Shown here in pieces: positions 22,434 through 29,615 of a stretch of 64,000 bases of DNA (its first letter is position 1; each line of letters opens with the position of its first letter). The notes under the pieces are model-generated. The model did no database searches, was not told the DNA's origin, and saw only the letters and a list, made by a program, of their open reading frames with translations. The DNA comes from Panorpa germanica. Its lineage: Eukaryota; Arthropoda; Insecta; Mecoptera; Panorpidae. The translations under genes were made by a program, and so were the position numbers. The stretch is from assembly GCA_963678705.1 (NCBI GenBank), contig CAVMBN010000181.1:1-64000 (forward strand), read 5' to 3'.

Positions 22434-23255
22434 AAGAAAGGTGATGGTCTTATTGATAAACTAATCAATAAATTACCTTTTGAGTTGCACTTGCCTGGAT
22501 ACAACTATTGCGGTCCTGGAACACGTTTAATAGAACGTTTAAACCGAGGAGATCAAGGAGTTAATGCATTGGACTCAGCTTGCAAAGAACATGACATTGC
22601 ATATCTCCGCTATAAAGATTTAAGTAAAAGACACGTAGCTGATAAAATACTGATTAAGAAAGCTTGGAAGCAATATTTTTCTAAAGATTCAAAGTTAAGT
22701 GAACGTTTAGCATCATTACTTGTTGCTAATATCATGAATATAAAAACCAAACTTGGAATGGGGTTGAAACGAAATAAAAAAATTAAAAAGAAGAAAATAA
22801 AGGTCAAGCATAGTATGGCAGCATTAAAGAAAGCTATTCTTAATGCTCGTGGTGCGCTAAAAAATACTTTAATTAACCCTGATAATCCTAAGAGTGTGTC
22901 AAAAGCTATTAAAATTGCATCACAAGCCGCAAAACAATCAATTAATAAAAAGTCAAAATTTAAAGTTAATAAACTAAGAATAATTCCTATACCAAAAGTA
23001 GGTGGTTTTCTACCATTTCTAATTCCATTATTTGCGGGATTATCAGCACTAGGTGGATTGGCAGGTGGTGTTGCAGGTGTTGCGAAAGCAATAAATGAGG
23101 CAAAGGATGCAAAAAAAATGTTAGCAGAAACTCAAAAACATAACCAAACTATGGAGGAAATTGCTATTGGAAAATCTGGCAAAGGAATTTATTTAAAACC
23201 TTATAAAAAAGGGTTAGGATTATATATTAATCCGTATCCAAAAAACTTTCGTTGA
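22398..23255 (+). CDS. Polinton phospholipase-A2-domain virion protein
   Basis: 285 residues from ATG 22398; an in-frame ATG at 22422 (residue 9) may be the real start. The N-terminal domain has the parvovirus VP1-type phospholipase A2 pattern: calcium loop YNYCGPGT (35-42), ALDSACKEHDIAY with the catalytic His65-Asp66, then RYKD. A very basic segment (about 123-138, KRNKKIKKKK) and a lysine-rich middle follow. A glycine-rich hydrophobic segment (about 201-230, GGFLPFLIPLFAGLSALGG) resembles membrane-lytic or minor core segments of adenovirus-type particles. The C-terminus is KGIYLKPYKKGLG. It heads the plus-strand morphogenesis block and is one of the few intact genes. The role proposed from family knowledge is membrane breaching during entry of an element particle; the sequence shows only the domain. 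Confidence 0.88.
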   Translation: MIAHTLVSMIKVKKGDGLIDKLINKLPFELHLPGYNYCGPGTRLIERLNRGDQGVNALDSACKEHDIAYLRYKDLSKRHVADKILIKKAWKQYFSKDSKLSERLASLLVANIMNIKTKLGMGLKRNKKIKKKKIKVKHSMAALKKAILNARGALKNTLINPDNPKSVSKAIKIASQAAKQSINKKSKFKVNKLRIIPIPKVGGFLPFLIPLFAGLSALGGLAGGVAGVAKAINEAKDAKKMLAETQKHNQTMEEIAIGKSGKGIYLKPYKKGLGLYINPYPKNFR

Positions 23256-23599
23256 AGCTACCTAAACGAGCCCTTACTGATGTTGATTTAAGAAAATATG
23301 CCAAGAAATTTAATATCCCTCACTTTAGAGGGGTATTCATGAGAAATGATTTGCCTAAAAAAATGTATATAAATGAAAGTGGTATAATAAATTTAGATGA
23401 TAAAACATCAGTAGGAACACATTGGGTAGCTTACATAAAAAGAAATAAAAATATTTTATATTTTGATAGTTTTGGTAACCTTCAACCTCCAATAGAAGCA
23501 ATTGAATACTTTAAAAATAATACTATTCAATATAACTATGATAGATTTCAAAAATTTAATACTGTAAATTGTAGACATTTATGCTTACACTTTTTGTAA
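23231..23599 (+). pseudogene. PRO: Adenain-like cysteine protease, start codon apparently lost
   Basis: Capsid-maturation protease of the adenovirus/Ulp1-like C5/C48 group. The frame opens at 23231. The first likely codon is TTG at 23252, overlapping the preceding gene's TGA (TTGA), where an ATGA overlap would be expected; the next ATG (in GVFMRND) would remove part of the fold. Motifs are in order: FRGVFMRNDLPKK, LDDKTSVGTHWVAYIK with the catalytic His, YFDSFGNLQPP with the Asp, and FNTVNCRHLCLHFL with the nucleophile Cys. In the last motif the residue after the Cys is Arg where Gly is usual. The frame ends at TAA directly after that motif, slightly short for the family. With no ATG, the altered Gly and the short end, I treat it as probably non-functional. 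Confidence 0.85.
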
Positions 23600-23617
23600 T
23601 CAAATTCTTATATTTAT

Positions 23618-23641
23618 AATAAATAATATATTGCTATAAAT
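23618..23641 (+). promoter_or_regulatory. Protease poly(A) signal and minor capsid TATA box
   Basis: AATAAA at 23618-23623 follows the protease stop. TATAAATA begins at 23635, 79 bp before the minor capsid ATG. The pairing suggests that the capsid genes start a new transcript here. Confidence 0.5.
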
Positions 23642-23713
23642 ACCTGAGTTTTATTTTTAATTTGTTATTACTATAACTAAGCTTATCGTGAAAGGATTTT
23701 TATTTAAAAAATA

Positions 23714-24448
23714 ATGTCTATGACATTTACAATTATTGGAAATAAATCCGTATTAAGCGCCGATATTTTCCCTCCTATAGATTTGTACGATGAACAGTTT
23801 GAATTGGGAATAGTCGACTTTCAGACATTTAATTCAATACCAAACATTGACGACACTAACAATAAATTTTATTATGGAGATGGTAAAGTTATTTTAATAC
23901 CAGTGGGTTCATATGAATTGGAAGATATTCAGGAATATTTAAGGTTAAGCATTGGTGATTCTAGAGCAATAAAACACAACAGCGAATTTAAGGACAAAGC
24001 TGATAAGCAAATAAAAGAAGTATTTTTAAATTTAACTGCAAATACAAATACCCTTCAAAGTGAGATAATATGTACTGAAAAAATAGATTTTTCGAAAGAA
24101 AATTGTATTGGTTCATTACTAGGATTTAATAAGCAAGTATTAGAACCTAATAAATTACATGTATCTAACTTACCGGTAAACATTATTAAAGTAAATAACA
24201 TACGTATTGAATGTAATATTACATCCGGTTCCTATCTAAACGGACGTTTAGTACACACAATTCATGAGTTTTCACCTGCAGTTCCACCAGGATATAAGAT
24301 AATAGAAATTCCAAAGCAAATCATTTATCTTCCAATCGTTGTACAGAAAATGGATAATATTTCTATAAAAATTGTTATTGAAGAAGGTAAACTTATCAAT
24401 TTTAGAAAAGAAAAAATTTCCTGCAGATTGCACATACGAAAGATTTAA
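23714..24448 (+). CDS. PX: Polinton minor capsid (penton-like) protein
   Basis: 244 residues, intact. It matches the Polinton PX family, predicted as a single-jelly-roll penton protein. Recognisable segments: LSADIFPPIDLYDEQFELGI near the N-terminus, NNKFYYG, and the strongly conserved C-terminal half IRIECNITSGSYLNGRLVHTIHEFSPAVPPGYKIIEIP (about 168-205) followed by IIYLPIVVQKMDNISI and LINFRKEKISCRLHI. Start ATG TCT ATG; an alternative ATG lies two codons downstream. It precedes the small conserved gene and the major capsid gene, the usual Polinton order. Confidence 0.9.
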   Translation: MSMTFTIIGNKSVLSADIFPPIDLYDEQFELGIVDFQTFNSIPNIDDTNNKFYYGDGKVILIPVGSYELEDIQEYLRLSIGDSRAIKHNSEFKDKADKQIKEVFLNLTANTNTLQSEIICTEKIDFSKENCIGSLLGFNKQVLEPNKLHVSNLPVNIIKVNNIRIECNITSGSYLNGRLVHTIHEFSPAVPPGYKIIEIPKQIIYLPIVVQKMDNISIKIVIEEGKLINFRKEKISCRLHIRKI

Positions 24449-24450
24449 TA

Positions 24451-24597
24451 ATGGGTATATGTCATAATTTAAAAACAATATATAATTCGTCGTTTAATCA
24501 AACTCAGCGTAGTCCAACCAAGCCTTTTAAGAGGATAACATTAAAAAATAAACAGTTTCTTAAGTCGTTAGGATTTAAAATAAATACTCTACAATGA
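24451..24597 (+). CDS. 48-residue conserved Polinton mini-protein between capsid genes
   Basis: ATG at 24451, TGA at 24595-24597. It starts right after the minor capsid stop and overlaps the major capsid ATG in ATGA. It is basic, and the C-terminal half (RITLKNKQFLKSLGFKI) matches a short motif, 'N..FL.SLGFK', that I recall in small proteins at this position in other Polintons. The family function is unknown; position and coupling suggest a capsid-assembly or core role. Intact. Confidence 0.65.
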   Translation: MGICHNLKTIYNSSFNQTQRSPTKPFKRITLKNKQFLKSLGFKINTLQ

Positions 24598-25799
24598 CCG
24601 CTCATATGCTTAATATTGAAGATAAAATCGTTTTCGATGAATCTATAAGTCAATATGAGATACATACATATAATCCATATTCTACAACTACTTTTGAAAA
24701 TAATGACGAAATCCGTATCCCAATAAATCAACATAATGTTTTTACTTTACCATCTGAATCATATTTATATATTGAAGACAAGACAAAAGACACAACAAAA
24801 GCTACACCAGTCTTCATACTAAATGGCATTCTATATTTGTTTGAAACTATAAGATATGAAAAAAATTCTGTTGAAATTGATTCAAATAGAAATCCTGGTA
24901 TAACATCTACTATGAAAGGTTATGTTTCGCATAACAATAACGATATTCATGTTCAAAATTTTGGCTGGTGTGATAAGGATACCAATATAATAGATAAAAA
25001 TGGAAACTTCAGTGTATGTATTCCTCTTAAAACGATATTTGGTTTTTGTGAAGATTTCGAAAAAATTATTTTACCAGTAAAGCATGAATTAATATTAGTT
25101 CGATCAAAAAACGATAATAACGCTATTTGGATAGAAGAACTAAAAGAAGTATTACCAAAAGTTGTCATTGAAAAGATTTCTTGGCGAATGCCCCACGTTC
25201 AAGTCTCAGACAAAAAGAAATTGGATTTATTACAAACAATAGAACGTGATAGATCATTATATATTGGTTTTCGAGCGTGGGAACTATACGAATATCCTGC
25301 CTTGTCAAGTTCAACAAATCAAACCTGGTCAATAAAAACAACTACATCTCTTGAAAAACCACGTTATGTCATATTAGGATTACAAAGGGAATCTAAAAAT
25401 GACATTACAAAGGATATGAGTAAATTTGATACTTGTAATTTAAGAAATGTAAAATTATATTTAAATTCTGAAATATACCCATACGACAACTTGAACTTGG
25501 ATTACAATAATAATAAATATTCGGTAGCCTATAAAATGTATGCAAATTTTCAAAAATCTTACTATGATAAAAATCCAAACCCTGTTTTAAATTTAAAAGA
25601 TTTTAAAGAAAAAGCACCCCTAATAGTTATAGATTGTTCAAAACAGAAAGAATTTCTAAAATCTGCCCCAGTGGATATTAGACTTGAATAAGAAACATCA
25701 GAAATGATTGTTGGTTTGGTTCGCGCCTTTGCCCTAATTATACACGACAAAATTATTGAGTATAAACCTTTATCTGGAATTGTTAATAAAATTACATAA
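24594..25799 (+). pseudogene. PY: Polinton major capsid protein (double jelly roll), one nonsense codon
   Basis: The PY family, predicted to form hexon-like double-jelly-roll capsomers. Reading from ATG 24594: YEIHTYNPYSTTTFENNDEI followed by IPINQHNVFTLPSESYLYIE (about 21-62), a glycine/asparagine-rich central part, SLYIGFRAWELYEYP (about 220-235), PRYVILGLQRESKND, LYLNSEIYPYDNLNLDYN, and IVIDCSKQKEFLKSAPVDIRLE. TAA at 25689-25691 (codon 366) interrupts the frame. The following 35 codons in frame (ETSEM ... ALIIHDKIIEYKPLSGIVNKIT) are the typical end of the family, closing with TAA at 25797-25799. The full reading would be 401 residues. The break removes the last strands of the second jelly roll, so a stable capsomer seems unlikely. 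Confidence 0.93.
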
Positions 25800-25862
25800 C
25801 CATTATAAATAATGATTAATATCTTTAAAGTCATTAAAGAGTAACCATCTCATAACCAAATA

Positions 25863-26237
25863 ATGGATTATAAATTTTTAAATAATCATGAACAAGTTTC
25901 GAAAACGATTTCAAAAGTTGGAGCTGTTTTAAAAAAATATAAAGAAAATGAGTGTTTACTAGAAAATCTTACTGATGAAGAATTACATTATTTACCGACA
26001 GAGTTCTTTTTGCATTATATAATGTTTTCCACCGATATTGAACAAAACTGGAACCGGCTTCCAATACATTTAAAACAAGATCACTATATGCAGGGGCGTC
26101 GATTATGCTACAAACATTATAACAAAGGAAGAATACAAAGAGATGGACCTCCATGTCAAATAAGAAACTGTTGTGATTGTAATTTTAATTTATATTATGA
26201 TTCTAATGGAAATAGTTATACCTTAATAAATAAATAA
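25863..26237 (+). CDS. Unknown Polinton protein with a C-terminal cysteine cluster
   Basis: 124 residues, not recognised. The N-terminal half is helical and charged (NNHEQVSKTISKVGAVLKKY, LTDEELHYLPTEFFLHYI). The C-terminal half is basic with H/C residues (RRLCYKHYNKGR, CQIRNCCDCNFNLYYD), suggesting a small metal-binding patch. It is the last gene of the plus-strand capsid block and is followed by poly(A) signals. The frame is intact. Confidence 0.6.
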   Translation: MDYKFLNNHEQVSKTISKVGAVLKKYKENECLLENLTDEELHYLPTEFFLHYIMFSTDIEQNWNRLPIHLKQDHYMQGRRLCYKHYNKGRIQRDGPPCQIRNCCDCNFNLYYDSNGNSYTLINK

Positions 26238-26336
26238 ATAAATATACCTTAATAAATAAAATACATGTTCTTTCATTTATAAAATTTTATTTATATACAC
26301 TATACATATTTACAATTATACATATTTATTAGCTTT
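26238..26336. terminator. Bidirectional poly(A) region between convergent gene blocks
   Basis: AATAAA words just after the plus-strand stop (for example 26251-26256) and TTTATT at 26286-26291, which is AATAAA for the minus-strand gene ending at 26337. Confidence 0.5.
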
Positions 26337-27047
26337 TTATTGTATTTGAGTCTTAAGTAAGTCTATACAAAGCGCCTTAATTTCTAAGCTTAGTAACTTT
26401 ACATTCATATTTGATGATATATTAGTAAACAATTTATAGTAATTTAATTCTATGTTATTAATGTTATTTAAAACAAAATTTTCATAAAAGTATTTGTTAT
26501 GGTTTTTATAATTTATTTCATTACTTTCTATTAGTAAAGAAAACAACTTATTCTCCACTTCATTAAAAATATTCAATGCAGACTTTGACCATGCCGTAAG
26601 TTGATTTAAAGAAAACGTAATGCACTCTGCTAACTGCATAAGTTTCTGTCAAGACTCTATTTGCATGTATACAGATGATCTTGGACCATTATCTGCCAAA
26701 ATTGATTTAAGGTGATAATTTTGCTCGATAACCATAGTCGGTTTTTCATACAAAGTTTGAAAATGAATTGTACATTTTGACAATACAATACATGGTTGCT
26801 CCAGATATGTTATTATTCCATTAAAATAATTGGAAATACTGGCTTTGTTATTTAAAATAATTTCCCAGTCATTTTGTGATAAATTTACATACTGCCCGTT
26901 AAACTTTTCAATCACACAAACACTCTCACAAAAATTATTTGCATCTAAGGCAACTGTAATTTGCTTAGTTTTACTTGTATTTAAAAAATATGAGCACTTA
27001 AGCAAATATATTGGATTTATGAAATCAACTTTATTTAATGACTCCAT
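26337..27047 (-). pseudogene. Unknown Polinton gene, one nonsense codon
   Basis: One frame of 237 codons from ATG at 27047 (MESLNKVDF). TGA at 26649-26651 splits it, and the frame stays open for 100 codons beyond that. Not recognised. Upstream part: KTKQITVALDANNFCESVCV, VNLSQNDWEIILNNKASISN, LSKCTIHF, mixed alpha/beta in look. Downstream part: helical (LAECITFSLNQLTAWSKSALNIF, LLSLEIKALCIDLLKTQ). Because both parts share the frame and have the same composition, I read them as one inactivated gene. Two adjacent genes are possible but less likely. Confidence 0.6.
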
Positions 27048-27095
27048 TGCATAAAAAATATATATGATCAATTACGCTACAATTTTAAATTGTAA

Positions 27096-27863
27096 CTAAA
27101 TAAAATTAAAATTGTTATGACTTTTATATGTTTTCGAAATTACTCTTTTACCTCCCCCTCCTACTTCTAAATTATAAATATTAGTAACTCTATTAAGTCT
27201 ATTTTTTCGTTCCTGTAATTTTTTAAAATATGAACTAGTTTTGTTATCTTTTTTTCTAATTCTTTCTGATTTTAATTCATTTTTAAATATATTTAAATTT
27301 AAACGTTTAACTACTTTTAAAATATAATCCTGATTGACCGGTGAATGTAATTTTAAATTTTGTAAAATTTCCAAATATAAAATAGAATTTATATTAAAAT
27401 CAATAATTTCATTGAAAGGTAATTTTTTTAATTTTTGAGTGGTACAATGATCGTAAGAACTATTATATTTACCAGTACTTAAAACTTTTAAAATATTTTT
27501 CCAACATGTATGACCTACATCACTCTTTATATAAAACTGATACTTAAATTCAAAATTTTCTCTAAGGATTAATTCAGTTGAAGCCAATTGGCTAATTGTA
27601 TATCCTATACTTAAAAAATCTTTATAATTATCTATTAAGTGATATTCCTTACTTTCCCTTAAGTATTGAATCCAATGTTTATGGCAAAACTATAAAAAAA
27701 GAAAAAGAAAACTTGCAATAGTTATATACATTAATGCGGATATCACATACACAGAAGAAAAACTCACTGATTTTCCCGAAACTGTTACAATGTTTACACA
27801 TGTATATAAAATATTTTGATCAAAATTAACTACTGCAACACAATAGTTCTCAAAGTCACTCAT
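27096..27863 (-). CDS. Unknown Polinton gene, probably two exons
   Basis: ATG at 27863 (MSDFENYC), stop at 27096. The contiguous frame contains one TAG at 27690-27692. That TAG is the end of a strong acceptor (a TTTTCTTTTTC-type pyrimidine tract, then TTTTATAG), and a strong donor, TCA|GTGAGT, lies 78 bp upstream. Removing 27690-27767 joins 32 codons to 197 codons in frame, giving 229 residues. The joined part has Cys/His residues (NYC, YTC, FCHKH), a helical middle and a basic lysine/arginine tail (SERIRKKDNKT, KKLQERKNRLNR) ending in a GGGG stretch. Not recognised. The alternative is a plain nonsense mutation in a protein with a hydrophobic segment. Confidence 0.55.
27690..27767 (-). other. 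Candidate 78-bp spliceosomal intron
   Basis: On the minus strand: donor TCA|GTGAGTTT; branch-like CATTAATG and TATAACT words; pyrimidine-rich tract of about 20 bases; acceptor TTTATAG|TTTTGCC. The length is typical of small insect introns and is a multiple of three, so only the terminal TAG stops read-through. Confidence 0.55.
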
Positions 27864-27920
27864 TGTTTTACAATGTTTACACGTACAATTACTGTATAAA
27901 ATAAGTATTTTTTAAACGTA

Positions 27921-27923
<3 letters not shown>

Positions 27924-27958
<35 letters not shown>

Positions 27959-28020
27959 GTCCCCACTATAAATATAGCTTAAAAAAAATTTTTTGCAAAA
28001 AAAAAAAAAAATAAAAATTT
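27924..28020. repeat. AT microsatellite and A/T homopolymer tracts
   Basis: (AT)n from about 27924 to 27955, then A- and T-runs to about 28018. It lies upstream of the minus-strand two-exon gene. No coding content. Confidence 0.9.
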
Positions 28021-28185
28021 TGTGCCCATATTCGGTTAAGTCATGCAATTTTGTATTCATATTGTTCTAGTCATGTAAATTCAATGGATGAATTAGCACC
28101 CTTATACTTTATGAATTATCCTTATTTGGATATATTTTCTATGTACAATAAAATTTACAATCTATTAGTAATTAGTGCAATAAAA
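28021..28185. other. Short AT-rich spacer
   Basis: Nothing recognisable; it separates the AT microsatellite from the end of the next minus-strand gene. Confidence 0.5.
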
Positions 28186-28599
28186 TTAATCATTAAGAAT
28201 CCAATCAAGTGAGTCTTGGCTCTCATATCCAGGGTCTCCAAATTCAGATATAAAAAGTAACCCGGCTCTAAAAGTTTCACAGAAATTATTCTGATTGATT
28301 ATAATTTCATCAAAGAATTTAAATTGATTAAACATATTTAAATCTATTAACAAATGACACTGTAATCCACAATTTAACTTTAAATCAATGCCTAAATTAA
28401 ATTTATTTGGTATATATATTATGTTTAAATATATCTTGCTTATATTATCAATTAATATCAATAATAACAATTCTTTTCTATCTAAAAATAAATTAAAATT
28501 TACTTCAATATTTAATAGTCTAGGTAAAATAAACATATGTTCACCTTCATTTATTTCAAATAATAAACGTGGAGAAAAATTTTTAATATACATTTTCAT
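28186..28599 (-). CDS. Unknown Polinton protein, hydrophobic-rich
   Basis: 137 residues from ATG at 28599 (MKMYIKNFSPRLLF), intact, not recognised. It is rich in Leu/Ile/Asn with alternating hydrophobic residues (LLLLILIDNISKIYLNIIYI, NLGIDLKLNCGLQCHLLIDL), suggesting beta-structure rather than a clear transmembrane helix. The tail is acidic (EFGDPGYESQDSLDW). It lies second from the right TIR in the minus-strand accessory block. Confidence 0.55.
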   Translation of the reverse strand: MKMYIKNFSPRLLFEINEGEHMFILPRLLNIEVNFNLFLDRKELLLLILIDNISKIYLNIIYIPNKFNLGIDLKLNCGLQCHLLIDLNMFNQFKFFDEIIINQNNFCETFRAGLLFISEFGDPGYESQDSLDWILND

Positions 28600-28669
28600 A
28601 AAAATACGCTTAACTTAATCTTAATACAATTAATCACTTCCAATTTTAGTACTTTTCTATAATCACTGA

Positions 28670-28990
28670 CTAACCTACTTCTTCAGAGTCAACGATTTCT
28701 ATGATTTCGTTGTTATCGTCAGATATATCGACAGTTTCTTCAATCAATTCACAATCTGAATCTAAATTTGAAATATTTTCACAGTCAGATATATAAATTT
28801 CCTCATGACCAATGGCGATTTCTTCACAGACAGAGTCTGAAATATAAACTACTCACAGTTTCTTCAGTACCATTTATAAACTCTATTTCATCGTTGGACC
28901 CAGTAATATCACTTTCAAAATCACTGCACTCATCATCACAACTTATATTTTGAATACAGTAGTTCCCCGCTTTGCATAAGAATAATTTAT
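28670..28990 (-). pseudogene. Highly acidic Polinton ORF with a frameshift
   Basis: Reading leftward, the frame gives SCDDECSDFESDITGSNDE ... EFINGTEE. It then shifts by one base near 28842-28850, after which it continues DSVCEEIAIGHEEIYISDC ... LDSDCELIEETVDISDDNNE ... SEEVG and stops with TAG at 28670-28672. YISD-like acidic blocks recur on both sides of the shift, supporting a single original frame. There is no clear ATG; a TATATAAA word lies at about 28990. It is too acidic and simple to assign; similar acidic proteins can bind basic virion or chromatin proteins, but that is speculation. Confidence 0.5.
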
Positions 28991-29110
28991 ATACAAAGTT
29001 CTCATGAGAACATGTGTTTTATCAGGTTTTTTTCTGGTGAATTCGTGGTCTTACGATCACACAGTTCTCACACATGTGCTGTTTGCAAATTTCTGGTGAA
29101 TTCGAAGGAA
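28991..29110. repeat. Subterminal repeats inside the right TIR
   Basis: TTTCTGGTGAATTCG occurs twice (about 29031 and 29090), separated by CACACAGTTCTCACACATGTG and TGTTTGCAAA. In reverse complement the block matches 14722-14765 on the left side. It may be the inner remnant of longer inverted repeats or a binding region for transposition proteins. Confidence 0.65.
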
Positions 29111-29609
29111 TGCGCTATAAATACACTGTTATAAATAATTTAACACTGGTATTGTTATAATCTATGTTTAACAATCCTAAAGAATATATATCACAAATTA
29201 TACTATAACCTTTCATATTATACCCCACCATGTGTAATATAACATCATTATAACATATAACTACTACAACGTCATAATCTTATAACTAATAACAAATCAA
29301 ACATAAGAATTAATATCGGTATCTCACTCTTTACCACTATTGCTTTCTCACTCATAACCTTGGGTATTGTAGAGAATGTATCAACAGATAAAAGCTGTAC
29401 TGACGTCATCATCTTCTAAACCAATCACAACACAGCTTATACATGGCATTAAATCATATGACCTATATTCCTCCCACCCTTACCCCCTTTTACATTCTTT
29501 CAAGTATAGTCACGCCCCCTCTGCATATCGTGACCTAAATGCATCCCCACCACCAATAATTTCCAACTCAACTTCAAAACTGTCCTAGAACCAGCTCTCC
29601 TCATCTACT
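29111..29609 (-). repeat. Polinton right terminal inverted repeat
   Basis: Reverse complement of the left TIR over 499 bp with few substitutions, ending ...CTCCTCATCTACT. An outward-facing TATAAATA is at 29116-29123. Confidence 0.95.
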
Positions 29610-29615
29610 GAACTA
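29610..29615. other. Right target-site duplication (GAACTA)
   Basis: Exact copy of 13372-13377; the satellite sequence then continues TATTCATTG as in uninterrupted units. Confidence 0.95.

Larger units (their letters stand above)
13378..29609 (+). mobile_element. Complete Polinton/Maverick DNA transposon, inactivated
   Basis: A 16,232-bp element with 499-bp terminal inverted repeats beginning AGTAGATGAGGAGAGC, AG...CT ends and a perfect 6-bp target duplication, inserted in the satellite. It encodes the hallmark set: family-B DNA polymerase, chromodomain integrase, packaging ATPase, adenain-like protease, minor and major capsid proteins, and a phospholipase-A2-domain protein, plus several lineage-specific genes. 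The polymerase and the protease/capsid block are on plus. The integrase, the coiled-coil protein, the ATPase and the right-hand accessory block are on minus. At least eight isolated nonsense or frameshift changes are spread over the genes while active-site motifs persist. The copy is thus recently dead rather than ancient. Its capsid genes place it with Polinton-like/adintovirus-like elements. Confidence 0.97.

Noticed and set aside
13378..29609. Alternative genetic code or programmed stop readthrough to explain the in-frame stops
   Set aside because: TAA, TAG and TGA all interrupt genes, one gene also has a frameshift, and intact genes use normal stops; ordinary decay is simpler.
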